A stretch of DNA of 64,000 nt from Ifrita kowaldi (Eukaryota; Chordata; Aves; Passeriformes; Cinclosomatidae), in NCBI GenBank assembly GCA_013398055.1, contig VZRS01002382.1:648018-712017 (forward strand). The letters are read 5' to 3'. The notes under the pieces are model-generated. The model was given only the letters and a program-made list of their open reading frames with translations, did not search any database and was not told where the DNA came from. Both the position numbers and the translations under genes were made by a program. Position 1 is the first letter of the stretch, and the number at the start of each line of letters is the position of its first letter. Positions 25,401 to 38,250 of the stretch are shown here, piece after piece.

Positions 25401-28400
25401 ATTTTTCCACGCATGTGCTGAGAATAAACTTGCCTTTACAATCTCATCTCTTGTGCTCTGAGAAATTTTGATAATGTAATTCATAAGCAGCTTCATTTTC
25501 TGGGTCTTTCTCTTTTTGCAACTCTCCTAGCTTTGGCTGTTTACTCCTCCCTTTACAGCAAGCTGCCCCATTTCCCAAATACCGCAGGACTTTCTGAACT
25601 GCAGCGTTTCATTCCATTTGTCTCTCTTTTTAAGAGGCTGGTCTGTCTTAAAGAAATTTTTCTCATTTAAAAATAATTTTGCTGTGGTTTTACAGTCAGC
25701 ATGGTTCCCCCCAAAAGAAACAAAAAATCCCTGCAGGCTTGTTTCTTCTCCTTCTCCCATGATTACACTGGTGTAAATTACACTGGTGCCAATGGAATTA
25801 TTCCTGTTTAACACCAGTATAAAAGAGACCAAGTCCTGAAGGATGGGACATATTCAACATCTTCACAAAATCATATCAGGGACCTAGCAGAAGGGTATCT
25901 CCATCTGCTCTTTCATCTTCAATGTCTCAAATAGAGGAATATAATCATCCACCAGCAGGACACAACAACCCCCAGGGTGAAATCTAGCAATACATTTAAC
26001 ATGGAGAAAAGGCAAAGGCAGCACAACACGGCCCCTTAGGAATGTAAGCAAGAAATACAGTGTCCAGCTGAAATTAGTGTTACTATTTGCCTCGTGGAAA
26101 TGCTTGGGAAGCCCAGCCAAATTCAGGGCTCCAGACTACTAGAGCAGCTGCAGTGAGGGCAGTGTCTGTTCCCCAGCGCTTGCAGTCCCAGTGACAAACA
26201 GCAATCAGACCGCGGGCCAGCAAGAAGTGGAGCCAGGCAGAACTAAAATATCCCTGTTGGAGTGCGGTCCCATGAGGACAGTGTTATGTCTTACCAGAAA
26301 CAAAGAGAAGAGCACATTTCCAGTCTCAAAGACTTCTCTGTCCCATTAAGGAAAGCTTCAGACTACAATTAGACGAAAAAGAGACATAGCCACAGCATGC
26401 CAGTTTGCATCCAAATGCAGCCTAGAAAAAGCAGTTTCACTCCCAGGAGAAGGTTGCTAGCACCCTCTTAGGCTGGTGGCTCCAGCCACCTCACTCAGGA
26501 GAGTGGGAATGTGACCCTGGAGAGAGACCATCCCTCCCCCAAACCCAGAGCCGCTGAGTAAATATTGACTCAGAGCGAGGAGTGGCTGAATCACTCCTTC
26601 CTGTCCTGACAAGGTGTTTCCCTCTGCCCAGAGAGTGAACAAGCCCACCCTGCACAGCCCAAAATATCAGACAGGAGTTGGTGCCCATGGTGATCAAAGG
26701 ACATGGACTCAGACGGAGAGACAGAGCACCTCTGTTCGGGCAGAACTGACATGTTTGTTTGCTCTCAGAGTGGGCAAACGCCTCCTCCACTTAGTTATTC
26801 AGGAGGACACACGGTGGGAAGGATGAATAGGTGGAAGGATGAGGAACTCGGAACCTCCTAGTGTAGTTCTTCTGTTCTTGTCACAAGCAACATCCCTCAA
26901 ATTCTCTGACTGCTGTTCCACAGCTGCTGATGGTTTGGTTTCATCCACCAGTTAATGGTACAGCAAGGGCCTGCATTCATGAAATTTCTGCCCCAAGATG
27001 CACTGAAGTAACAGTGAATTTGCAGAAAGGGGTAGGAAAAAGTCCAACAGTCTCAGGTGTTTCCAGGATTCAACCTGGGTTGGATGATTTGGATCGTAAC
27101 TCTAAATCTCTTCAGTTCATAATCTAAAGGCATTAAAGTAAAGTCCAGGAAAGACCTGGGAGCCAAATGGTGATGACCACTGACTGGAGCTCTGAGTGGG
27201 TGTCATGAACTTTTGGGTGGCTCCTGGCTTGTGTAATCCAACTGGATACAGGGGAAGGCTGAGTTCATTGTTGCAAGCACAGGTCTGGATTTCATTTCAT
27301 GTCTGCTACAGATTTCCTAACTGGGTCACCAGGCTAGCCTGGAACACAGACATGATATGTTCGTCCTCCACTGAGATGTTACAGAGCTCAGGATTTGATG
27401 GTTTCAAAACTGGTTGAAGATCTCCAAGAAAAAGGATGCCTAAGAAAAAGCATATGCTATGGCTCTCTTTATATATGTTACGTTACCAAAAGTGTTGTAT
27501 TTATGTATTTCAAAACTGGGCACTGGGTTACATTTTCATTCCCCAGTACAAAGGCAAATACATTCCAAACAAAGCAATGTTGTTTCAACAAAGCAAGGGT
27601 TGAAATCTCTCCAGGGCTTCATTCTGTCTCATTTAGATCGGGCATAAGATCTTAAAGCAGAGTTTAGTGGTCGGCCGATCATGCTCCTCTGGGAAATGAC
27701 AGAGTAGTAATTCAAAAGGGGTAGTGAAGTACAGCATTGTCTTGGTCTGCAGGACTGTTCTTCAATAAAACCAGCGTCTCACCCAGCTTACAGGAGAACA
27801 TTTTGTTCCAAAGGAGCTGTGGCTCTTCAATAAACAAAAGAATTCACCTCCGGCTAGACTTGGGTGTAAAATGAAAATGTTATTGGAGACAAAATGTCTT
27901 TGTGAAGACAGCATTTCCATGATGCCTGCCACAACTGCCTGGGCATATCGAGCAGTTGAAGTGAAAGGGGATAAAAGGTACATCTCCAAGGCATTGACTC
28001 CATGGGCATTTGAAACTTCTTTCAGGCTTGGGAAGTAGTTTCAGTTCAGGCTGGGAGCTCTGAGGAGGGGATAAGCAGCCTGAGTCCTGTCTGGCCATGG
28101 GTTGGCACTCACCCTTTTTGCAGTAAGGACTCATATTTGATCACGAGTGAGTTGAATCTTTCAGGGCTTTCCTGAAAGCCTTTTCTTGGAGTAAACAAGT
28201 TCTCTCACATCTGTCACAAGGGATTGGGAAAGCATCCCAGAGTATCTAAACACAAAAAACTATGAGATATTCCTCCTCCAGTCTGAAACTCCTGGTACAC
28301 TCAGGAAAGTTCACAAACAGCAAAGGAGCAGTAGGGTCATTCAGGGAAATAATTCGTGTCCAGACTGGCACAACCCAGGTGTTCAGATATGGCTGTCTCC

Positions 28401-29540
28401 CATCCAGATTAACTCGGCAGAAAAGATATGGTCTCTGTGGTTCCTTGGTATATGAAGATGATAAAAATCACCTCAGGCTCTGCAGTTTCAGGGGATTTTC
28501 GTTACAGGATTATTTTCCTAAAAATGACACCATGCCTCTGGGGCTGGGAAATATATGAAAATTTAATCAATTATATGAGTTAGTTCCTACTTTTCTTGCA
28601 TATTTATGGCAAGATCATTCCCTTGTCATCCTCAGATCACTGAGGGGTTCTTTATTGTACAGTCAAGGTGTCCACTTTTAGCTTGACAAACAGGTTTTGG
28701 ACTGCAAACTCTTAGGCAGAGCAACAGCCAAGCTTATCTTGCAGAGACAGTCTTTTGTGGTGTGTCTAATCATGGCCTCCTACTCAGCCTTTGCTTCACC
28801 TAAAAGCTGCTCGCTAAGAAGAACCAACAACCTTGGTTCTGCTCTAAGGAATCTAAGGCAGGAGAGGGGACTTTCTGCTCTCTTTTTCACTGTCTCTTCC
28901 ATTTAAGTAGTGAGTTTCCACAGCTTGAAAGATAGCTCATGATAAGGACTGCTAGACCACTGCTCTGCTATGTAGACTCTAAGGCTTAGCAGAAGCCTTG
29001 TGCTGGGGCAGTCAGATGGTAAATACCCAGGAAAATACATAGTTCCTGTGTTTCAGTGGGGAACACAGCTGTGACAAGCCTTTGAAAGAGACAAACCATC
29101 AAAAAGCACAGCATGGAACAGGTTCAAGGCAACCCAGCCTGGATGTAGTTTGTTTCATGAGTCAGCCCAAGAAAAGCAATATGGTGTCTGCAAAAGAGGC
29201 CCGTCCACTGCTGGCTGGACATTGTCCTTGCTGGACTCTCTGTAGGAACCTGAAATCTCATTGACTCATGTGAACCAAATTTCCAGACTTGACTCACTGG
29301 CTACTAAAACCATAAGATTGCATGGTGTGTCTCATATTTTTCCTGGAAAAAAAACCAGCAGGAAAATATAACTATCTTTGGTTAATTAACATCTGAATCT
29401 GCTTTGAAGCCTTCAGAGAATATATGTAAAGAAATTAAACCAATCTCAAACCAGCAAAGAAAAATAAACTTAAAATATCTGGACCATCAAGATTTGTTTC
29501 TATAAATGTTCCTGGTTGCCTCATCCTGAGATGCAGGAGT
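22415..29540. other. Long quiet stretch without genes or young repeats
   Basis: Apart from the old palindromic element near 25757, I find no recognisable repeat in about 7 kb. Short T runs occur at 22493-22503 and 23528-23538. Open frames are all below 110 codons and lack motifs. The lack of CR1 insertions could reflect chance or constraint. Confidence 0.45.
25757..25834. repeat. Old palindromic interspersed repeat (unnamed)
   Basis: GATTACACTGGTGTAAATTA, CACTGGTGCCAATGGAATTA, then TTTAACACCAGTATAAAAGA and GACCAAGTCCTGA. The arms ACACTGGTGTAAA and TTTAACACCAGTAT are inverted copies. The layout recalls a short palindromic element common in turtle and crocodile genomes (arms like TTTACACCAGTGTAAA, centre GTCAATGGAGTTA). 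This is from memory; I do not know its database name. Confidence 0.5.
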
Positions 29541-29989
29541 GTGTCCACAGAAGAGCAACAGAGCTGGTGAAGGGTCTGGACCACCAGTCTGATGAGGAGC
29601 AGCTGAGGGAGCTGGTGGGGCTCAGCCAGGAGAAAAGAGGCTCAGGGGGAACCTTCTCATTTTCTACAACAATCTGAAATAGGTTGTAACCAAAAGAGGG
29701 TTGGCCTTCTCTTCCAGGTAACAAGGAATAAGATGAGAGGAAATGGCCTCAAGTTGTGCCAGGGGAGGTTTAGATTGGGTATTAAGAAAAATTTCTTCAC
29801 TAAAAGACTTGTCAGTCATTGGAACATTGCCCAGGGACATGGTGGAATCTTCATCCCCAGAAACATTCAAAAAATGTGTACATGCGGCAGTTGGGGAGAT
29901 GATTTAGTGGTGGACCTGTCACTATTAGGTTAATAGTTGAACTTGATGATCTTGGAGGTCTTTTCTTACCTTAATGATTTCTATGATCC
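29541..29989 (+). mobile_element. CR1 LINE, about 450 bp of the 3' end
   Basis: Begins GTGTCCACAGAAGAGCAACA, passes GGAGCTGGTGGGGCTCAGCC and GTGCCAGGGGAGGTTTAGAT, and ends GTTGAACTTGATGATCTTGG and TTTCTATGATC. It is the closest relative of the copy at 4600 within this window. Confidence 0.92.
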
Positions 29990-30269
29990 TTTTGTTTAAA
30001 GGTAAAAGATACACATCCTGTCTACTCTCTTTTGTACCTCTTAGTACCTGCTGAATGTCATGGGATCATGGACTTATTCTATGGCCATATGTGGCAGGAA
30101 GTGCAATTGGGAAAGCTACAAAGAGTAGGAACACAGGTGGTTTTAGAGAAAATGTTCCTGGCTGATCAGCATCAAAAATTTACTGCATAAATGGAAAAAC
30201 TTCCTCACACAATGCAAAACTAACCTGAGAAACTCATTGCTGTAATTGCCAAAACCTTGCCAAAGGATG

Positions 30270-30336
30270 AGAAAAAAAAAAAGAAGAAGAAAAAGGAAAA
30301 AATAAACAGGAAAAAGAAAAATAATAAAAAAATCAT
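30270..30336. repeat. A-rich low-complexity tract
   Basis: Mostly A with interspersed G (AAAAAGAAGAAGAAAAAGG), continuing to AATAATAAAAAAATC. There is no adjacent SINE or LINE body, so it is probably simple sequence rather than a retroposon tail. Confidence 0.85.
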
Positions 30337-32432
30337 GGGATGTTTACAATGCCAATAAGACCATAATAGGGACATTTAGAAAGACAATAGTACTTATTAG
30401 GGAAAGAAAACAAGACTCTCACAAGAATCACACGTGTTGGAAAAGCTGTCTGTTTCAAAACAGGAAAAACCCTTTGGTGTAGCTAATGGCCAGATCCAGA
30501 GATGTAATTACACACAAGCTCTTTCAGCTGCAGTCCATGGAGTTGCAGTCCATTTTGAGCCTGATCTTAAATCAAATCTGTTCGCCTTCATCAAAGGTGA
30601 TTGTTGATAGTGTAAACATCTGTCCTGGGCCAAAAACCTGATTCATTAACAGAACATCAGGAAAATTTCCTACAATGGACTGTGGTATAGCTGTTACTGA
30701 AGATTTTTTGATACTTCCTTGGAGGCAGCATTTACTGACCATTGACAGAGGCAAAATACAAGGCAGTCTGGACAAAGTGGTCTGAACAATTATACTACTT
30801 TCTTCTTCTTCCTGTTTCTTTTGGCTCTCCAGAAGTAGTTGTCAGTCTTATTTTAGTTTCAGAGGACCTAAAAAGTCTCCCAAGTGACTTTGCCATCTCT
30901 GTAAAGTGCTGGGAAGGGAGCATATGTGGGTGGAGAAGATGTTCTTGCATGGTCACAGGAGGGCTGGGCTGGCAGTCTCCTTAAGCACAACAGATTTTTC
31001 TGCTGTGCTTTTTTTTCTGTGCTGCAAAGGGGAGGGAAGGAATCTTTCCCCAGTTTAAGAAGTTGCGTTAATAGAAGTGTAGGGCAGAGGAGCCATCAGA
31101 GGGCTGCGTTGGCAATGCTGGTAGATGGGGAAGATGAAAGTGGCCTTTGCTCCTGGCTCCATGATGGACTTCTGTCAAGGCATTTCATTTTTTATGTGCT
31201 TCAGTCTGGCCCCCAAAAAGTGCAGCCAGTGTGGGACTCATCTCTGCAGGGCTTTGAGCATAGCAGGAAAAATGTATTAGGCAATGAGTAGTGTCATGAG
31301 GAATTGCCTGCTACCCAACAATATTACCTCTCCAACATGCCTACCTCCTCTTTTCCCTTTCCCTCCCTACACTGAGATGTCAGGGCATCACCAGGGACTC
31401 TTCTGTTTTCAGAAATAACAGGAGCTGCAGAGCACTTCAAAAAGTCTGGCTCTGTCCCTTAGGTGTCAAAGAAGGACCTCAGGTTCCTGGAAAATCTGGT
31501 CCCAAATGAGTGTAAAAACACACATTTTGTCAGGAAGTGAATAAAATCTCACTGAAATTAAGCCAGGGACAAAGATGAAAAAGCAGATGGCCCATGACAA
31601 ACTGTGAGAACAAATTTGTTCGCATGACATGGGAATAAGTATGTACTCATAACAGACTATTACTCAAGAAATTTTGAAAGAGCACAACTCCACAGGAGTC
31701 ATAATGGGATTAGTCACATAAAGCTCAGTCCAGCTAAGCCTGGTGTACTGTACCTGAAAGAAGAGAAACAGACCCCAAAAGAGACCACAATTAAAAAAGA
31801 AAAAAAGAAACAAATTCCAAAGAGATGCACAAGTTTATGAAGTCAGAAAAACTTTTAAGTGAATTAAAATCTGTAGAGTAGGTCATGGATTGTTATTAGT
31901 CTGTTTAAAAAGCAAGAGGCCAGAGGAAGGAGCCTTGCTGAAATGACTCAACCAGTTTGACAGCACAGAGACAGAGTTGGGGTATTTTTGGTGAAATGTC
32001 ATGGACTCTGGAAGAGACTTTGCCATGTGCTCCATTACAGCATTGTTCTTGTAACCTACAATTATTTGCAATTATTTGCAAAATCCTTTTAAAAATAATT
32101 TCAATACGGAAGCCACAAATCAGAGGAATAGGGTTGATTTGGAATACTCGGATCTATTTTTCTTTTCAAATCAATATTTTGCACAGAACTCCTGACTTGA
32201 ACAGGCATGTTTAATTACATAAAAACACTTCTGTCATTAAAGGGAGCAGCATCTCGATATATAAAATACTTTGATATTTTTCTACCTAGTAAGAGAGGAG
32301 TGGGTTCATAGGACACAGATGTGATTTGCTTTATATAAAAAATAATTAACAATAAGCTTGCATAATGTTTCTATGAATTTTCTATGCATTTCTAAGCTGC
32401 TCACCGAAAAGCGAGTGTTCAGAGATAGTTTA

Positions 32433-32453
32433 GATTAATTAATTAATTAATTA
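32433..32453. repeat. (ATTA)n microsatellite
   Basis: Five units of ATTA in a row; short and pure. Confidence 0.9.
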
Positions 32454-33052
32454 AAGGCTAGACTAGAGCCAAAATAATATCTAGACCCAAGTTCAGTTTC
32501 TGAAATCACATGTATGCAAACACCAGTCCTGGAGTGCTCACACTGATGCTTCTGTTCAGACCTACTCCACTGTAATGTCTGGTGGCCTCTTCACCCAAGC
32601 TGGTGACTTAATCCCTTTTAATCTTGCTTGAAACCCTTCTAAGATCCACTCAGCCTGGCAGTGGGAAGCAACCACTCCCTCTGAATCAAACCTGAGCAGC
32701 ACAGGAGGGTTGGCTTCAGATTCAGATCCCAAAGATGGATTTTCTCCGTGCAAAAGCAGCACCGCCCTCAGTGACGCACACGCTGCTCTTGGGCTTTCAT
32801 TTACCACAAGCTGTTGGGACTTGAGTTTCACTTCTCACCAGAAAGCGGAGGCAGGCGTATATTTAGACTTTATTGGGAAGCAGCTGTGAAATGCAGGAGG
32901 AGTGTGCACGCACTCGGTCCCGCGGGCACACACACAGACACCGACAGCTTTAGAGCAGCTGCACAAACCTGAGCAGAAAGGACAGGGCACAGAGGCCTCC
33001 TGCAGGTCACTGTCTCACCAAAGAGGCTCATTTCAGCATCGCAGTACCCTTA

Positions 33053-33390
33053 TCATCGAATCACAATATCACAGGGTCATAGAACAGTTTGGGATAGAAG
33101 GAAGGTTAAATATTGTCTCGTTCCAACCTCTCTGCTCATTGCAGGGACACCTTCCACCAGACCAGATTGCTCAAAGCCCCATCCAACCAGGCCTTGAACA
33201 CTTCCAGGGAAGGCACATTTTCTCTGAGCAAACTGTTCCAGTGCCTCATTACCATCTGAATAAAAAATTTCTTCTGATGTCTAGTCTGAATCCCCCTTCT
33301 TTCAGTTTAAAAGCATTCCCCCTTTTCCTATCATTATCTTTCCTTTTTAAAAGTTGCTCTCCCTCACTTCTATAAAACCCCTTGAAGCAC
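33053..33390 (-). mobile_element. CR1 LINE, antisense, about 340 bp
   Basis: On the + strand: TCATCGAATCACAATATCAC, CAGGGACACCTTCCACCAGA, GCCCCATCCAACCAGGCCTT and TTCTTCTGATGTCTAGTC. This is the reversed 3' end of the common avian CR1 type. An AAAT microsatellite follows at 33393. Confidence 0.91.
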
Positions 33391-33392
33391 TG

Positions 33393-33415
33393 GTTATTTA
33401 AATAAATAAATAAAG
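33393..33415. repeat. (AAAT)n microsatellite
   Basis: ATTTAAATAAATAAATAAAG directly follows the antisense CR1, in the position of its 5' truncation point. Confidence 0.85.
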
Positions 33416-33599
33416 GACTGGCACTATTGAAATAGTTTGTAGTTAAGTCCTGACTCACTTGAAAGATTATCACCTTCTCAACCACAAGCTCATTCCTTGA
33501 AGCACTCTAGGGGCTCCAGGTTCTACTCTCCTCCATCTTAAACCTTTTCTCCACGGTTTTGTGCTTTCCAAGGGAACACAGAGGCAGCATTAACCATCT

Positions 33600-33928
33600 G
33601 CTCTTGAGATTTGATAGGAAATTGGCAGTCCCAAGAGGATTGAGCCAGGCTCTGCTCTGTGGGGCTCAGAGAAAGGACAAGAGGCAGCGGGCAGAAACTG
33701 GTGCCCAGGAAGTTCCACCTGACCATGGGGAAGAACTTCTTTCCTGTGCAGTGACCAACCACTGAACAGATTGCCCAGAGAGGGTATGGAGTCTGCTGCA
33801 TTGGGGATATTCCAGAAATGTCTGGACACAGTCCTGTGCTCTGGGATGACCCTGCTTGAGCAGGGGGCGTGGACAAGATGACCCACCATGGTCCCTTCCA
33901 GCCTGATCCAATCTGTGATTCTGTGAAA
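33600..33928 (+). mobile_element. CR1 LINE, about 330 bp of the 3' end
   Basis: Contains GAAGAACTTCTTTCCTGTGC, GATTGCCCAGAGAGGGTATG, GATGACCCTGCTTGAGCAGG and CCTGATCCAATCTGTGATTC. Same subfamily as the copy at 14465. It lies about 200 bases from an antisense CR1, so the two are inverted relative to each other. Confidence 0.92.
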
Positions 33929-34904
33929 TTACTTGCTACATCTACAAATAAAGTGAGGAATCCAGCTCAACCAACTTGAGCTGTTTAGAAGCCCATCTAA
34001 GGTAGTTGACTTGCTCTTACCAGAAGTTCTGGGAGGGGAGGGACACTTCAGAGCATGATCCTTCACCCCTCTTAGGGACTTGATAGCTTGGAATGGCTTT
34101 ACCCCAGAGGTCCTTATTTCTTGACTGGAGCCAAGACAACTGCCTCACGCTAGATGCCAGCTAAAGGGCTAATGTTAGATGAGCTGAATCCGTGGAAAGT
34201 CATGCTCCTTCTTTTCCCTCAAGATTTCTTCTTAACAGACCTTTCCCTCGTTAGCTGACAAAAGACTAAGGAATCAGAGTTTACAGCAATTTGGCTGCAA
34301 GGCAGATAAAATCAATAGTCAAACAAAAGCAGTTTAGATAGCCAAGGCTGCTTCTGAAGTTCAATATGCGATCATCTCATACAGCTGAATGCATTTAAAA
34401 TAACTTTAGTTTGCCATTCTCACAGGGCAGACCATTAATCTTTTGGTCACATCCATCATCATGAGCACGAAAAGTACCAGGAAATCCTCTCCTGGAGGTG
34501 CTCATCTGGTCCCTCTCATTACTGAATTACCTGCCCTATCTACAGTCCCATGAGTTTTGGACACCCTGAGATCCTCTTAGAGGTGGCAGAGCAGAAGTTC
34601 ATCCTACTTGCAAATGGGCAACACAGGGATGTACAATGGCTTTCCTTTTGGGAGATCCACAGTAGATAAGGAAGGTAGGGAATGTTTTTAAGCTGGGCGA
34701 TCATTTTTGTGCACTGGTATAGTTCTCTTTTGCAATGTAGGCATTTTCAGATCGTGACATCCACACTCACGTTAGTTATCCAAAATTATTCCCAGTGATG
34801 TGATGAGGATAAATCTCTCTCATTCTGACAAGAAAGAGGTGATGATAGATCTATTTAATCCACTGGCTGCAAAGAAAGGCTTGGGAAGTGACTGTGCAGA
34901 CAAG
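33929..34904. other. Unique non-coding stretch between two CR1 copies
   Basis: I see no gene, repeat or signal that I can support here. Confidence 0.5.
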
Positions 34905-35172
34905 CTAAAGGTGACCTGAGGGAATGGCATGAAGCTGTATCGGGGAGATTTAGGTTGGATATTAGGAAAGGTTTCTTCACCCGGAGGATAATTGGGCACT
35001 GAAACAGACTCCCCAGGAAAGTGGTTACAGCCCCAAGCCTGACAGAGCTCAAGAAAAACTACAACACACTCTCAGGCACATGGTGTGATTTTTGGAGTGG
35101 ACCTGTACAGGACCAGGATTTGGACTCAATGAACCTTGTAGGTCCCTTCCAACTCTGGATATTCTGTGACTA
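34905..35172 (+). mobile_element. CR1 LINE, 3' end
   Basis: Has GGGGAGATTTAGGTTGGATA, AAGGTTTCTTCACCCGGAGG, ACTCAATGAACCTTGTAGGT and CAACTCTGGATATTCTGTGA. The wording matches the 62884 copy, which carries the same CTCAGGCACATGGTGTGA-type block, but this copy is more diverged. Confidence 0.9.
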
Positions 35173-37599
35173 GAATCCCATCTCAGTCAAATAATCCTCC
35201 CGAAGGATGAGGCAAAGCTGCCTGTACACTCAATATAAAAGAAGTGACTCTCGAGGCTGCTCAGAGATATACATCTCATGCGTCGAAGCCTTCGTTTAGG
35301 AGGCTTTCCCTCTAAATGCAACACAGAAAATGCAGGGACTTCCAAGGAATTTCTTCACCAAGAGTTTTTATTTTAGCAGGATTTGATCCCAACCCAGGTT
35401 TTCTGAGTCCTGTATTAACTTACCCTGTATTATCTGAGTCCTTATTAACTTATTATTACCCCAGCTGGTGACATAAATTTTCTTCTACGCTACAAGCCTG
35501 CCTTGAACTGTCAGTCTTTGCATGTGGGAGTAGGTTACAGTATCCACCCACCTTCTGTGGACTGGGCGTTCTGGAGGATGCTGAATGACCAAGCACAGGT
35601 GGGCTGATATCTTTAGGGAAGGTAGCTGCACTTGTCTGAGCACTCTGTGTTCAACATCTCTCTTCTCTGCAGGCATCCATCTAACCCCAGTTAGCTCCAG
35701 CTCTGTCTAGATGTGGATTGAACATCCTCGCCAGTGATAGTGCACCTGGATGCTCCAGTTAAAACTCTTTCTGTGAGGGCTGTACAAAAAAAAAAGTGAA
35801 AATAATCAAGCACTAAAGTTGTGATGAGTTGCAATGAGAGAAGAAAAACTAGCATTAGAGAGGAAGGAAATAAAGAGAAATCCTGTTGTATCTGATACAC
35901 AACAGTAGTTGCTTGCTCCATGCTTCTTCCTGCTCAGAACTCCCATATAACCAGGCTTTCTTAAACACACTCCAGTGATTTTGACCGTGGAGAAAAAATT
36001 GTTGACACTGCTTTGGGCAGGGTTTGTGACTGGACAGTCTGTAGGAGACCCTCCCAGCCTCAGTGATGCTGTGATTCTGCAGTCTTTGGATGCTGAACAG
36101 CTGGGTCAGACCCATCCTGACCATCAGTCGCTCTGGGTTCTATGATCTGAGCATTGCAACAGCTCCAACATGTCCTGGATACACAGGATCCATGTGCAGG
36201 TGTCCAAACGCCCATGTGAAATTTCTTAGATGGAAGTACAGGAGCCTGATCAAGCTGTGTTTAAAGGCTGCATCACATATATAAATCTTAAATAGGAGTT
36301 AGGGGGATGACAAAGCTGTGGCTTCTGATAGGGAAACCACACTGTTTGGAAAGGTTTCAGCCAAATGGAACAGCCTTTGGTGTCCAGATTTTTGCCTCTA
36401 TTTTTGTCTGTATTAGTTGCTGCTCTTCTCATATCAACCCCAGTATCCCTTTGACCGTTTAAGAATCGTTTGTGGCAGATATTTGCCATGGTGCTAAACC
36501 AGATTACATCAAGGTTTGTCAAGCTTCCTCTGCTCTCTAATGTATGGAAAAACATTACACTTAATTTGGTTTGCTCGGGCAGTGTGGACAGGGATTAGCC
36601 ATGCTATATATGGACCATAAACACTGTTCTGGTTAACACCACTGTGCAGCCAAACCTGAAACTTTCATCTCAGTCCTTGCAAACTTTGGTGGTTTGGATG
36701 GAAAAAGAACCTGTATTTGAGCTGTGCTTTCTTTTTGTTTTTGATTCGAAAAACCAAAGGCGAATCAATAGCACTTTGGAAGCCCAAAATCCAGGATCCT
36801 CAGCCCACCTCCAGTGGACAGGGATCGAGTGCCTGTGTAGGCAGGGACTTCATATTGGGAAGAAAGCCAATACACAAAGGAAGGAAACCATTTCAAGGAA
36901 CCTGCAGTAACTCGCCATAAAATCTCAGGGACATAAAGGCAGACTGAGTTTTGTGTCATAATCCTCTCCAAGCAACATATGTGTCTGGTTAGGAACAACA
37001 TAGTAGTCCCATGTGGGACAAAGATGGACTTTTTCTGGCTGCATGTCCAGCTGGTTTGGTATTAGGAATGACAGGGAAAAACCTTTGCTTTTGAGTCAGA
37101 ATTTCAGTTTGCTATCTGGAATACCAGAGCAGCAAGTAATGAAAATGGATTTCTCACATCAGATTTTTTAGATGCCAGAAATAATAATAGCATAGTGTTA
37201 ACACCTCAGTACTTGGCTTTCTCTAGGTTGTTTTAACCTAGATAAATTTATTAATTTGTGTCTTTGTATCCACAGCAGTGCCTTAAAATTTGCACTTAAT
37301 TGCAGCAAAAGTAGTTTTAAAATCCATCTGTCTTACACTGACCATTCCTGTAGCATCTCACCACCTTTTGTATAATGTGTTCCCAGTGCTAAAATAAAGA
37401 TGTACAGCGTGGTATAGTAATTCCACTTATGCAGATCTTCGAGGTTGTTGAAAAGGTAAAATTTTCTATTATATTTCTGGCTTTCAGAATGATTGTAAAA
37501 GTAGGATCATCCTTACCATAAAGTATTTAACAACTGGGCACAGTGAGTAGAGCACCTTGGACCATCATGTGGCTCTCCAAGCCCCTGTATATCCTCTAG
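35173..37599. other. Upstream flank of the proposed gene end
   Basis: If the gene at 37600-39062 is real, this is most likely intron. I searched the + strand for a phase-matched upstream exon and found none I trust. The open segment 36717-36920 (contains RKTKGESIALWKPKIQ) has no clear splice sites in the right phase. Confidence 0.35.
36012..36081 (+). mobile_element. CR1 LINE, diverged 3' stub
   Basis: GGCAGGGTTTGTGACTGGAC, GTAGGAGACCCTCCCAGCCT, then CAGTGATGCTGTGATTCTGC. This fits the CR1 form with GATCTCTAGAGGTCCCTTCC before the tail; older than its neighbours. Confidence 0.68.
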
Positions 37600-37716
37600 A
37601 GGCTGCTCTTTCTTCCTATGCCGCATCTGATGGACTCAGTCCAAGCAAGAATGTTTCTAATGACCTTAGTGGACATCGGATGAGGTCCACTGAACTACTT
37701 CCAAGAGGGCACAAAG
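37600..37716 (+). CDS. Putative penultimate coding exon of the same gene
   Basis: Seen: the acceptor-like TATATCCTCTAG ends at 37599 and a donor AAAG|GTTAGG sits at 37716/37717. Between them one frame is open for 38 full codons (begins AALSSYAASDGLSPSKNVS and ends LLPRGHK) with one leftover base. Joining that base to the exon at 38383 forms a GAT codon and keeps the 225-codon frame exactly. The other two frames hit stops. The composition (Ser, Asn, basic residues) matches a disordered linker. The same frame is open upstream only to a TAG at 37548, so the acceptor must lie at 37599 or 37601. The donor is not a perfect consensus, and a stretch of this length can be open by chance, so this exon is less secure than the terminal one. 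Confidence 0.38.
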
Positions 37717-38250
37717 GTTAGGCTCGGATGCCCAGTGTCAACAATTTCTATCTCTTCTTTTTTGATTTTCATATCTGAAGTTGCTGAAGTGATCTAGGCA
37801 GGGATAGACATCAAAGTTTGATTGTGTGAACGCTGCCACGTTTCCACACATTAAAAGAAAATATTGAAGGGTCTAAGCCACCAGGTAGCTCTTATTGTGT
37901 TTGGTGTTGAGCTGTCCATTCAAACCAAAATGTTGACAACTGAGACCCCATGTAATGCACAAATTAACTTTAGCTCTGGCAGAAGCTGTCCAGCCCTCCC
38001 ATCTCCACAGGACATCTGAGTCACTTAGAACATTACCATAGCTCCGTGGCTGGCCAGGAAAACACAGTAGGTAATTCACCACCTAATTCATAGCTATGAG
38101 ATGCCAACCAGAAAAATGTTCAGGCCTGTCCAGAGGCTTTATGAAGAATGAGAGTGGAAAGATAATTTAGTTTTATAATATTTAGTTCATGCTTACCTAC
38201 AATAGGCTCTTGTCTTATATTACATCTGTTCTTTTCTAATGGGCCTACAG

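Larger units (their letters stand above)
29990..33052. other. Unique non-coding stretch
   Basis: No gene supported. An A-rich low-complexity tract and an ATTA microsatellite are listed separately. At 31635-31720, GGAATAAGTATGTACTCATA and TCATAATGGGATTAGTCACA look like an old amniote repeat with ACTCA/TGAGT-type arms, not secure. The 121-codon frame at 30926-31291 has no recognisable domain. Confidence 0.4.

Noticed and set aside
32902..33375. 157-codon open frame
   Set aside because: Most of it lies in an antisense CR1 copy at 33053-33390.
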